Assembly: GCA_905178155.1 (NCBI GenBank)
Contig: CAJINV010000007.1
Location: forward strand, 452,732 to 516,731
Reading direction: 5' to 3'
DNA: 64,000 nt
DNA from: Amoebophrya sp. A120
Lineage: Eukaryota > Sar > Dinophyceae > Syndiniales > Amoebophryaceae
Below are positions 53,037 to 63,887 of the stretch, one piece after another. The number at the start of each line of letters is the position of its first letter. Position 1 is the stretch's first letter. Both the position numbers and the translations under genes were made by a program. The notes under the pieces are model-generated. The model was not told the origin of the DNA. It made no database searches and saw nothing but the letters and a program-made list of their open reading frames with translations.

Positions 53037-56000
53037 ATGCCAGAACTGGTCCTGTCAAAAAGGGTGAATTCACCGGGCAATGATTTTAGCTCGTCCGGCA
53101 GCACTCCAACCACGATCCGAACCGGGGGCCGACCGTACCCCTTCCGCAGCCGTGGCTACCCCAGCACGACAGTGAGAACTTTTCCAAGAACGAAATGCAA
53201 GCTTGTGTTTTGCGCGACAGCGAAATTTCTGACGCAAAACTTTCTCTACTGGGGAAGTGACAATGCAGTGGGAACGGCAGGTCTTGCAGCAACGACGAGT
53301 CCTCTGGTGAAATTGTTCGCTAGGAAGCGAAAAACTACACGGAGGCTCAAGCATGGAACTTCTACAGTGGTGGAGAAGGAAACTGATCCGGTGCTGCTCT
53401 CTGTCCCGGGAGGGCCGCGTATGACTAGGAAGCGAAGTATTAAGCTGTCGTTTGTGGAAGCGCAAGCAAATGCAAATGCAAAAGAGACCATGAGGAGCGA
53501 AGTGGTGGAAACCACCAGGACCGCCACGTCGTCGGGTCAAGAAAACCAAAAGGCCGTCGGGCCGCGTGACACCAGAAGGAGATCAACTATGAAATGCAAA
53601 AATGTCTGGGTCTGGAAGATTGCTGCATTTGTGATGCATGTCTGACATGACTCAAGAATCTGTGATGCATGGGCACCGAACGGTCTTCGTACCTGTCATG
53701 CAAAAACGCAGCTTGCCATGCGGAACACGCAACACATAGGAGCTCAAAAATTTGTCATGCGTGGCACCGTATTGCAGTGGAACTCTCACTCACTTTTAGC
53801 ATCACAAGTTTCCAGACCCAGACATATTTGCAGTGCATATCAACAGCCCCAGTTGTAGCGTTGTTAGAAGGAGGGACAACGAGGTAGCAAATGCAAATAT
53901 TATGTCTGGTGGTCTGGAAGAATTCATCATGTTAGTTTTGGACATTCATATTAGGCAAGCACGCAGGGCAGGACAAGAGCCGCAGAGCAGGACAAGAGCC
54001 GCAGAGCAGGCTTCTCCATGCCAGCGTGCATGAGAACAAATGCCCTCTAGTACTGCGGAAGACAAGAAGCGCGCGCCTCTTGCTGACTATCCAGCAGAGG
54101 TGCAACTAGTTGCCTACTCCAGGAGACTCGGGGGCATCACAAGGAAGTTGGCAAGATGTTTCTAAGTACACCCAGACGTATTTTTTGCAATGCATACGAG
54201 GTCAGAGCTAATGAATAAAGTAAAAATAACCACGAAAACCGCCACATTCACGTATGCGACCAATTGCAGAGTGGGTACCGTGAGTATCACCAGAAAGAAC
54301 TGCGAACGCCACCCACAAATAAGAAGTTTAGAACTCCAGAAAATAATATATGGCTGTTACGTTGCACTTGCAGTTGTACTTCCTTGCATCATTTGTTTCC
54401 ACCGACATCAAGTGACTTTTTGTACTCATGCGGCAGGACGATGATTATACTCTACTAGGCAGGTTCATTTTACAACGGCAAGCTTTATTGGCACGGCTAG
54501 GCTGTGAGCCGAGCAACAGCTGCAACAGCACAGGGCAAAGTTTGAGGTATTTCTAGCATAACGCTCTCGAAGATGAAAATACTGTTTCTGCAGCCCCCGT
54601 ATATGAAAACAAGAACAAGCGCGAAAGATTGTCTTTTACACTACCACGGGAAAGTGGGTGGGGCGATTTTCCATCTTGAGAAGGGAAGCCCTGCACACGC
54701 TCGGAAACATTGGGGGCTGCTGGTTTGGAGGCTGCTACAACGTGGGCCCATGGGATATGGCGTTCTCAACTCTTTACATTCTCAGCTGTTGCGTGAATTT
54801 GTCATGCAAAAACAGCAATAGGGAAAGGGGAAAGCTTGCAAGTCTTGCATCACAAATTTGGCACGGATTTAGATGCTGTTTAGCCCTTCGATAATTTGTC
54901 ATGCGAAGCAGCTTGATCGCCTCGCGGCTCATGGTCATTTTGCATCACAAATTCATGTAACAGTTGAGAATGTAACATTTGAGAACGCCATATGGGCCGA
55001 GTGGAGCCATGTGGACACGGACAATCATGTGTGGTTCGTACTACAGTGAAAAATGCTCCCGTGCATGAAAGTAGTATGAAAGTAGTATGAATCTTTCTGA
55101 TGCAGAGTCTACTAGGCGTACATGGCATCGCTTGCATGACAAACGCCGCTCTCGCTGGGATCTTTTGCAATGCAAACTTTTGCTATTCACGATTGGAAAT
55201 CTGTGATGCTGATAGATGCAAGAGGGCGAATGTTTCATGTAAGGTTTGCAATACAAATACTCACATGTCCGGAAGTGGGGGCATTTTTCATTGTAATAGT
55301 TCGACCGCACAGAGTGCAACGGACAGGACAACGCTGTGGTAGAGCTGACGTCCCCGCACACCTTTCAAAAGCGCAGAAGGAAGTGCGCCTTCAAGCACTG
55401 CATAGGGGAATATGCAAGACATTGTAACGGGTCCAGTGCGTGCAAGGACGGCTCGGGGAGCGCAATTGAGGAGGGACGGAGCTGGATCTGCACACTCCCG
55501 AACTGTGTGAACATCGGCGCGGACGGGGTGCCAGAGCCACAGGAGAAGCCCGTCGACATGACCTCTACGGCGGCTCCCGACACGTCCTCTGTGATAGATC
55601 AGCTCTTTAGCAGCAGCACGACCACGACGACAACAGCGCCGCCTAATCAGGTGGAGCAAGTAGAGCAGTCTGGGGACGACAGTGTCCTTCCGACAGGCGA
55701 CCGCTATCAAATGTAGAAATGTCTGGGTCTGGAAGAGTCATGCTGTTTTTGCACGACACAGAAGGTCTGGCATGGATACTCTAGCATCACAGGTTTCGAG
55801 AAGCTTCCGTCATGCCGAATCTGCATGACAAATCCCCCATTCTGGTGACAGAAAGTGGGCAGCTTTTGCTAACTATGCATGAGAGATCTTTCTGTGTTCT
55901 GAAATGCGCATCACAAGTTTGTATTCTTCCAGACCCAGACATTTTTGCAATCCATAACCGCGAAGCGATAGCAACAGTAACGGACGGGGCCGCGAATCAA

Positions 56001-56780
56001 GAACCCGCTGTGCCGGGCGTAAGCGCCGCGAATGCAGCCACCCTGGCGGCTGACCCGCTCGCGGGGGGCGATGGGCCTTGCTCGACCGCCAGCCTCGGGC
56101 TGCTCATTGCCGGCGGCGTGCTTGTCTTGCTGCTGTGCGGTGTGGCAGGGAGATGCTGTCGCCAGGAGTACTGCTATGCAGACGACGACTTTTTCTTCGA
56201 AGAAGCAGAGCCGTTTGCAGAAGACGGAGGCGCCTTGGGGGCGGCGTTCTACGACGACGGCGCAGGTTATGGATGTGTCAGAGTTGAAAGCGACAAAGTT
56301 GAAATGATTTGTCATGCATAGAATGGATGCCAGTTGGAACCCAGTTTTCAAGTGGCGCATGACAAATTTTGGTGGTCTCTAAGTCTAGTTTGTCATGCTG
56401 TTTAGGCAATAAAGAAGAGTGATTTTCTCATGCTACTTTAGCAGCTCGAGCTGTAACCACAAACAGGCTTACAATCGGCCTCCCTTGCCTGCTCTGCAAC
56501 ACACGTGCCTCGGGTCATGCATTTTATGCATTACAAATTCTTTCAACTTTGACGATTTCAAACCTGGCGCTTCCATACAGGTGGCTATGATTTTTACGAA
56601 GAAGAATGGTACGGAAATAAAGGGAAGAGCAAAGGTGGCTACGATTCTTACTACGGAACAAGCAGCTATGCGCCACCGCGCGGCCCGAGCAAGGGTATGG
56701 GGTGGAGTACTAAGGGCGGCGGCGGAGGGAAAGGGAGCAAATGGGGAGGAGGGTACGGAAAGGACAGTTGGATATACTGA
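53037..56780 (+). CDS. Gene I: Cys-rich type I membrane protein, complete family member
   Basis: Exons 53037-53587, 53845-53884, 54202-54279, 54628-54755, 54998-55038, 55304-55704, 55962-56267 and 56583-56780 give 580 residues, all phases consistent. Order: variable N-terminal part (NFLYWGSDNAVG, KLFARKRKTTRRLKHGT, KETDPVLLSVPG); KTATFTYATNC; GGCWFGGCYNVGPWDEW; CAFKHC with further Cys pairs and RSWICTLPNC; a Thr/Pro-rich linker; membrane segment LGLLIAGGVLVLLLCGV followed by RCC; an acidic Phe/Tyr part; and a Gly/Tyr/Lys tail with RGPSKGMG. The role is not known; the layout suggests a cell-surface protein. The 54280-54627 intron is the only GT-AG one and its acceptor was chosen by frame. Seven introners or introns interrupt it. 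Confidence 0.72.
53588..53839. mobile_element. introner, family A
   Basis: 252 bp, TSD TCAAC. Ends TATGAAATGCAAAAATGTC / TTTGCAGTGCATA. Confidence 0.92.
53885..54196. mobile_element. introner, family A
   Basis: 312 bp, TSD CGAGG. Ends TAGCAAATGCAAATATTATG / TTTTTTGCAATGCATA. Frame restored (GGTTR-SELMN). Confidence 0.9.
54280..54627 (+). other. candidate GT-AG intron of gene I
   Basis: Donor GTGAGT after ACC, acceptor CGAAAG before ATT. It is the one AG I found that keeps the frame leading to GGCWFGGCYNV. The acceptor is not certain. Confidence 0.5.
54756..54992. mobile_element. introner, family H
   Basis: 237 bp, flanks TGGGA and TGGGC. Ends TATGGCGTTCTCAA / TTGAGAACGCCATA with a second paired block TTACATTCTCA. 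Removal restores the family motif GPWD-EW. Confidence 0.88.
55039..55298. mobile_element. introner, family G
   Basis: 260 bp, TSD GTTCG. Ends CAGTGAAAAATGCTCCC / GGGGGCATTTTTCATTG. Frame restored (VWF-DRTECN). Confidence 0.9.
55705..55956. mobile_element. introner, family A
   Basis: 252 bp, TSD ACCGC. Frame restored (PTGDR-EAIAT). Confidence 0.92.
56268..56577. mobile_element. introner, family I
   Basis: 310 bp, TSD CAGGT. Ends TATGGATGTGTCAGAGTTGA / CTTCCATA with inner AAAGTTGAAATG / CTTTCAACTTTG. Frame restored (DDGAG-GYDFY). Confidence 0.88.
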
Positions 56781-57986
56781 AAAAGGAACATCAACAAGAA
56801 CATCGGTTGAAAACCAGGGAAAACGGGTGAGGAGAAGTAATCTGAAGGGCTACAACTTCACGGAGTTCGCTTTTATCACGTCAATACAAGAAAATAAGAA
56901 ACAAGCGTAAATTTGTTTTTGTTGCTTTACCGTGCCGTTTGTCGATGCATCATCAGGCACGCATGGTGAAGATCTGGTGTCGGTGACAGTCCGTGCGGAG
57001 GCTTCTGAAAAAGGATCTCTCAAAATGATAAAACACTAGCAACTTCTGGAAAGATGCTAACGCTGTAGAGAAACTACCATTTTTTTCCAAAACCTAAACC
57101 CAGAATGAACCGCTGGCAGGTTCCTATTGAGCTGAGTCGCGGATCTGTTCTGAAAGATTCACTTGCGGCTAGAAACAAGAAATGTCGTGAACCTTTTCAA
57201 CAAGTAGAATCTGCCTTCGTGGTCGTGCGCCAATCTTGGAAGTCGTGGTAGAAATAAAAATTCGTGCATCATCATGGTGATCTGAAGTTCACCGTTCGTC
57301 CCCGTGTCGTCGTTCGCACGCATAATTTTCTGGAGAGGTGGTCACTTTTGATGCAGGTAGAGGTACATCAAAAAACTCTACTTACCGCCATCGTTTAAAA
57401 ATGAAAGCCCACTTACTCATTCTGATTCCGTGTGCATCTTCACCAGGCCAGAAAACTACGTACGAACAAGATTTCTACTTGTAGCCTGTAATGTAATTTC
57501 CCCTAACACCTTACCAGAAGCCTGTGGCGTTTCTTGATCACTCGTTGTTTTCCATCTCCTCTTTGCTGGTCGGCAGTTACTCGGTCTGCTTATGCGGTAC
57601 GAATACTTAACAAGGAGGTGATATGGAACTGTCAGGATCGAAATTGACAAAATCGAAAAATTTGTGATGCATGAAATGCACGACGCGAAATACGTGTGTT
57701 GCATAGCAGGCAAGTGAGGCCGATTGTAAGCCTGTTTGGGGTAATAGCTCGAGCTGCTAAAGCAGCATGAGAGAATCAGTCTTCTCGGCCTAAACAGCAT
57801 TACAAACTGGATTTAGGCACCGCCAGAATTTGTGATGCGCCACTTAGAAACTGGGTTCGAACTGGAATCCATTTTATGCATGGCAAATCATTTCGATTTT
57901 GTCAATTTCGATTCTGACACTCCCATAGGTGATCTTCATCTTTTCGTCGTTGTAAAAATCACAGTGAGTACAACTGCTACAACAGC
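56781..57986. other. region between genes I and H
   Basis: 57101-57345 is a diverged copy of about 52423-52735. An introner (57622-57927) sits in what appears to be non-coding or 5' untranslated sequence. Confidence 0.6.
57622..57927. mobile_element. introner, family I, outside coding sequence
   Basis: 306 bp, TSD GGTGA. Ends TATGGAACTGTCAGGATCG / TGACACTCCCATA. The flanking frames are closed, so this copy lies upstream of the gene H start. Confidence 0.85.
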
Positions 57987-60900
57987 ATGAGAAGTAAAAG
58001 CTCTACGTCTACCACCGTGTGGCTCCTGTCGCAACTGGTTATTTGGTGGCTCAGTATTTTTACCAGTTGCGATTTTTATTTGGAGGAGTTGTTCGGCTTA
58101 GGACCTATTTTTCCAACCCCTTATAATTTGAAGTTGAACTTAGATTTTTCCGAAAATAACCATCGCAAAAATCCTGAACGTCTTCACAGCAAAAATTTCG
58201 TTGCAGCCTACACTCTGAAATTGACCAAGGCATCAACATCAACCACCGGCGGTGACCGCGACGGTACTAAAAATCCAGGAGTGCAGCATGCCGACGGTCG
58301 TACCGAACCACTCGAACGTCGAGCGACGCCGAGTCAAGACCTTGAGGACCAAGTCCCCGATTTCCAAGGGCAGCATTTCTTTCAACAGGACGATGGGAAA
58401 GTGAGTCGGAGAAGTTATGATCTTCCCGAAGTAGATGTAGACATGGAGCCTCGTCGTGGTCCACCTGAAGTAGTAGGATTTCTTGGCGGTCGTGAAGAAG
58501 ATGTTGACCACCTCGTCGCTGCGCCAGCTGCGGGCAAGGATAGCACGGCCACGGCATCTTCGCTCCTGAAACAAGAAGCAAGTGGAGTTGTTGCTGGCAC
58601 GAGGAGAACTAGAACTACAAGCGACACCAGAAAGAAAGACACTTTATTGTTGGAGAAGCAAAGCGCGTCGACGGGGTGCGGCGACAAGGATCATGAAGAA
58701 GTAGACCAGGACGAGGAGCCGGTGGGTGAACATCAACTGTGGAACGATAAAGATCGAGATCCTAACAAGGCTGAGGAGCTGATGCAAAATCAAAACGTGG
58801 ACGAGGATAAAGCTCCAGCAGCTCTGTTGGAAGCGGGAGGTGGAACAACTGCGAGAAGATCGGAAGTTGTAGAGAGCGAAGTAAAAACCACGAAAACGAC
58901 CACGTTCACTTACGCGTACGAATGTGAACCAGATACACACGACTGGAACGGCGTTAGCGGAACGCAAAAAGACAAACTTGGGGAAGAGCCTGGTTGCTGG
59001 GCTGGCGGATGCTATCACGTGCGCAACGAGTGGAAAGAATGGACGAACGTTCCACCAAATGGGGAATGGTTGCCTATCACATGGGAAATAAACACAGTTT
59101 CACTAGAGAGGCTTCAGTGCCTGCAGACTTTAGTTTCGTATGTGGGATGATAAGACACGACTGGCATTTGGTTCATTTCTGGTGTGGGTGTGGCTCCAGG
59201 TTCAGTATGTTGCATGAAAGGCAACGCAGAATCAATTTTAGACAGCTGCGAGCACCGCACCTCCAGCAAGGTCAACATGTCGAGCCATGAGATCCTGGTC
59301 CCTATGTACTTAGAGCGCGCTGGTCCCACCTATGTCGTGAGAGCGTGTTCTTCAAAAAGAAACAAAGAGCAGTGGTCCTCGAACAAAGAGGTGAAGGTTC
59401 TTCGCGATCAGCGGAACAAACAGGTCGAAGGTAAATCCAACGCTTTGATGTTGATGGCAGCGGGCTTTGCTTGGCCTGGGGAGAGCTGTGTTTATTTTTT
59501 CAGGTTGATGGTACCGGACCGAACGGTTTGCAACACAGACCCGAGCACTTCCAAAACTTACACCTCTGCGGCGGGGTTTCAGCGGCAGGAAAGGACGTGC
59601 TGGTTCAAACATTGCAAAGAGGATGTTAGGGCAAAGCACTGCTTCAATGATCACACGTGCCATAAGGATGGAGACGAAAAGGTGATAAAGCAACGGCGCA
59701 CCTGGACCTGCAAGATTCCGGATTGCGTTACCCGGTGGAAGATCGAGCTTGCATTACGTACAAGTCGGATGAGAAGTACCCGAGTGTGTTTTTGTGCACG
59801 ACGAATATATAATACTATGGTGTACTAGCTGCGCCAAGCTTCCCAAGAAAGAATTGTGCCGCTGTATTTTGAGTGCATGCAATTATCAAGAACGTGATTG
59901 ACAAGTAGCCTCTCCGAGGGGTCGTGATCGAGTATAGACTTTTGCTTTGTACGTAATTCAAGAAGATTTTGACTGCATGCGCGTCAACATCAACGCAGAC
60001 GGGGTTCCGGAGGCGGAGGAAAAGCCCTCTGACATGACTTCCGCGGCTATCAAATGCAAATACATCATCTGGGCCTGGAGGTGGAATGCGAGTTTTAGTT
60101 TTTGCCATGCTGTTCTTGCATGACATACAGGGTCTTGTGTGCACCCCCCCTAGCAAGAACAAGAAGACATGTTTGAAATGGCTTTCGCAATGCCTAATCC
60201 GCATGACAAATCGCCTCCTTCGATGACACGCAGTGGGCAAATTTTGCTGTCCATGCATGACTGACTTCTGTGTCATCTCAGATGCGTGGCATAACAAGTT
60301 TGTACTTTTCCAGGCCCCGAGGACATATTTGCAATGCACAGTGGCGCCAGAGGAGCAATCCGATTTGGATGACATGTTGAACACGGAGAACCCCTCGGAA
60401 AGTACCACACCCAACCCGTCTGAGGCGCCGGAAGATGGTGCGGGTAGTGGTGCAGGCGCAGCTGTCGTCTCTAGTACCGACGCCGGCGCCGGTGCCACGG
60501 CCGCCGCGGATGCAGCCGACCCTGCCGCCAATGCGAGCAATGCGGGGTTCTATCAAATGTAAAAATGTCTGGGTCTGGAAGTGTCATGCTGTTTTTGCAT
60601 GACACAGAAGGTCTGGCATCGAAGCTCTAGCGTCGCAGGTTTCGAGAAGCTTCCGCAATGCCGAATCCGCATGACAAGTCCCTCACTTTTCTGACAGAAA
60701 GCTGGCAGCTTTTGCTACGTATGCATGACAGACTTTTCTGTGTTGTGCAATACGCATTACAAGTCGCATTCTTCCAGACCCAGACATTTTTACATTTGAT
60801 AGGTTCACTTCCGAAGCAATCGCGGGAATGATCGGGGGCGCGGTGCTGGTGGTCGTGCTTTGTGGCGTCGTTGGGGCGTATTGCCGAAGTGGTCACTATC

Positions 60901-61411
60901 CCGTGAAAAAACGTCCTCATCCCATAGTTGTCATGCACTTCTGCATGCCAAAAACGTTTCTCATGCGGACCCCTATGAGAAGCATTCTCTGTTCGTGTTT
61001 TGCAATCTGTGATGCTAGAATCAGCATGCTATGCTAGATCTGTGATGCTTCTGAACTAGCTAGACAGGATGACACTAGTACGAGGACAAACTTGTCATGC
61101 CAAACAACCAAAGCTGGTTGATTTGTCTAGCAGATCTCCCATCTTGACGCTGGTGTGGGGACGTCTTTCATCAGGATAGTCACCACGACGAGCTTTACTA
61201 CGACGACGGCGGGGGCTACTACGAAGGAGACGGTGGTGGAGACATGATGGGGTACGGCGGACCACCCGGATACGGGGGCTTTGACGACGGGGGGTATGGA
61301 AGCTACCGGCCCTCGGCTATGCGCCCCAGCAAGGGGATGGGCGGGAAGATGAGCAAGGGAAAGGGCAAGTACAGCAAGGGTGCGAGTGGCTACGGAGGTT
61401 ACGGTTATTGA
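57987..61411 (+). CDS. Gene H: Cys-rich type I membrane protein, complete family member
   Basis: Exons 57987-59068, 59504-59728, 59985-60047, 60346-60550, 60807-60896 and 61184-61411 give 630 residues in consistent phase. A hydrophobic start (VWLLSQLVIWWLSIFTSC) is a likely signal peptide. A long acidic, charged part follows, then KTTKTTTFTYAYEC, CWAGGCYHVRNEWKEW, CWFKHC, RRTWTCKIPDC, INADGVPEAEEKPSDMTS (nearly shared with gene I), an Ala/Pro linker, the membrane segment MIGGAVLVVVLCGVVGAYC, and a Gly/Tyr/Asp tail with MRPSKGMGGK ending at TGA 61409. The first intron is GT-AG (59069-59503); the others are introners. Function unknown; surface exposure inferred from layout. Confidence 0.75.
59069..59503 (+). 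other. canonical GT-AG intron of gene H
   Basis: 435 nt, GTTGCC to TTTTTTCAG with a clear pyrimidine tract. It joins NGEW to LMVPDRTVCN. Confidence 0.7.
59729..59979. mobile_element. decayed introner, unclassified
   Basis: 251 bp, flanks TGCGT and CGCGT. The only remaining inverted match is ATTACGTACAA near both ends. Removal restores KIPDC-VNINADGVPE, as in gene I. Confidence 0.7.
60048..60340. mobile_element. introner, family A
   Basis: 293 bp, flanks GCGGC and GTGGC. Frame restored (MTSA-APEEQ). Confidence 0.85.
60551..60801. mobile_element. introner, family A
   Basis: 251 bp, TSD GGTTC. Frame restored (SNAGF-TSEAI). Confidence 0.92.
60897..61178. mobile_element. introner, family C
   Basis: 282 bp, TSD GTCAC. 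Ends AAAAAACGTCCTCATCCC / TGTGGGGACGTCTTTCA. Frame restored (RSGH-HDELY). Confidence 0.92.
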
Positions 61412-62396
61412 ATAGAGGTCGGAAGGAAAAGGCCTTTATTGCGTGTAGACACCCGCTGGAAACTACAACTACAACTTGTTGAGTACTTTACTTTTCTCTC
61501 ACTCGCGTGATTGAAATCGGCTTTGTCTACTGTGCCTCTATCTACAGTATCCTCTTTAGCGCAGTAGCATTTGATGCGGCCACGAAAGAGGGCAAAAATT
61601 GTCTCACTTCGTTTTTTTAAGCACGACTTGTTTCTTCTTCTTTCCTTTCCTTCATCATATCGGAGCTTTGTTGCAATTTCATTTCCAATGAAGTTCGACA
61701 TTTTGACTTTCCTGTGCACAACTGGTTTCTAATTTTACTCTCTCATAATTCTCCCACGATGATGGCTCTTCTAGTGGGAAGATTCTTCTAGGACTCGAAG
61801 TGCAAGACAAACAAGCCCCGACTCTTGAAGTGAAAGATGCGAGTGGGCTTCTTGAAGTGGTGAAAGATGGTGCCAGTCGCTAGTGCTTGTTTTCATCGCA
61901 GTTTCCTGAATCGTGCAGCTCGTGCGGATTGTTATCTGTTTACCGTCTTCACGCATTTTCGTCCATTTTCCGATCGTCCCATTCATCGTCCATTTTCAGA
62001 TCGTTGCGGTGGCGTTTATTCCGCTGCAAAGTGAATGTAGTGCACAGCAGCTCGCGCCTGGCCTGGGCGTCTTCGATGCTCATGGTCGTTCTCGTTGTCT
62101 TACCTAGAAACCCTTGGCAGCTGTAATTGTTGTTCTGATCAAACTTCTACAGGCTCCTTCTCCACAATTCAACTACCCTAGCTCCTTCCCCTCGTGCCCG
62201 TTCGCACCCCCATTTAGGACGACATCCAGGGGAAGTCGGGCTGATATGCATTATTCAAGCTTTATTCCAAATTCCCGTCTGAGTACTACGCTCGGACGTT
62301 GTTCCATTCCCCCATTTTCAGCGAGTACTGTAAACCCAGGATTGGATTTGTACGTCGTAACTAACTTCTGATACGACCCCTAGGAGGACGGAAACA
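61412..62396. other. intergenic stretch between genes H and K
   Basis: Nothing supported in about 980 bases. Confidence 0.5.
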
Positions 62397-63887
62397 ATGA
62401 GCAGGACCACTGCGAAGACAACCCCTTCCTCGGGTGGACTTCTCACGAGTCTTCTCTTCAAGCAGATCGGCGTTCTACTCGGTAGTAGAACGCAACACCT
62501 TTTTCCGGCACGACCGTCCTCTGGATGTTGGATTGGTTTCATTTTCGATTTGCTATTTGTTTCTACTTCCCTTTATTCACCATCTGTCTCCGACGTCTGT
62601 GGCTTTCAGTTGGTGGCGAGAAAGCACGAGGATCATCACGGTACGGGTACGGAGCGAAGAGATAGAGAAGAAGTACAGGGACGAGGTCTTGATGCAACGA
62701 CAGGAGGACCACAGGTGTTACAAGACGTGGAGAACCACCGCCGGGGCCCTGACGTTCATTCATCCCACCAGCAGCAGCGAGACGAGAGAACTACTGCCAG
62801 AGCAAAGGCCGACGAAATTATATCACGACACGCAGATTTCGATTTGTTTTTACTACCACACAGCACTACAAGAAGGACCACCACCACCAAGCCTGCTGCA
62901 GCGCTAGGTGTAGTTCAGTCGGCCGATGAAGAAGTACAACTCCACCTAGCGCCGGACGAAGAACATCGAGAGCAAGTGGACACCACGGCTGCGACCGCTT
63001 TTCTGTCCTCAGCGGTATCTGCTGGTCATGTCTACTCTTCTGCAGCGACACCATCCGAGTACACTGGCGTCACCTACGAACAAATCGGGAACGGGTGGTG
63101 CGCTAAAGCCGGCGCGACATTGGATTATCTGTTCGTGGCGGAGGTCACCGAGGAAGTGTGCGAGCGGTCCTGCACGAATAATGCTTGGGTCGAGGCGTTG
63201 GAAGACCAAGCTGCCTATCAGCTGGAAATATGTCTGGGTCTGGAAACTTGTGATGCATGTCAGTGAACAGAAAGCGCGCTGTAATGCATCGCCAAGCATG
63301 ACAGCGTTTCTCGTGGCTCTGTGTTGCGTATTCCGCATGAGAAACATCGTTTCGCATGACAGACAAGAGGAGGTCTTCGTGGCCACGCAATACAGAGTTT
63401 TGAGTCATGCCAAACTAGCATGAGAAGTCTTGCAATCTTTCAGACCTAGACATATTTGTAATGCATACTGCCTGGGAGGCGAAAGCGAATACCCGCGAGT
63501 CCTGGACCGCTTGGAGGGAAGAAAACCCAATTACCACCTGCACGGGCTACATGTATTCGGGAAATTGCATGACATTTCAGAACGTGCGCCCCGACGGCGT
63601 CGCGCACACAAACACGGGGTGGGACGCGTATGCCTGCAAGCGGAAGACGGAGATGATTGTGTCGTGGGATAGTGTCGGCCAAGGGTGGTGCGGTACCGAT
63701 GCGGGAGCAATTACGGGCGAGATTTTTGTCTCCAACCTGTCCTCTTTTGAGTGCGCGCAATCCTGCGCCAACAATGCGTGGGTGGCAAGTCTAGGGGACG
63801 ACCAGGCGGCCTGGGAGCAAGAGTTTGGCGTCTCGTGGGACGCATGGACGCAAAGCAAGCCGATAACTGGAACCTGCACGGCGTACA
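62397..63887 (+). CDS. Gene K: Cys-rich protein with tandem repeated domain (partial)
   Basis: Exon 1 is 62397-63215 and exon 2 starts at 63473 and reaches the next introner at 63888; the rest is outside the window. The N-terminal part has a hydrophobic segment (IGFIFDLLFVSTSLY) and a charged, probably disordered region. Two copies of a domain follow, each with G-x-GWC, ERSC or AQSC, NNAWV, DQAAWE, W-x-AW and PIT-x(1,2)-CT-x-Y, about 110 residues apart. The Cys spacing is reminiscent of PAN/Apple domains, which bind sugars or proteins outside the cell, but I am not sure of this. It is not part of the GGCYxV family. The coding end shown is the exon end only. Confidence 0.6.
63216..63467. mobile_element. 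introner, family A
   Basis: 252 bp, TSD CTGCC. Removal creates DQAAWEAK, matching DQAAWEQE of the second repeat in gene K. Confidence 0.93.

Noticed and set aside
57840-57860. GGGTTCGAACTGG resembling a tRNA B box
   Set aside because: No matching A box or cloverleaf at the right distance, and it lies inside an introner.
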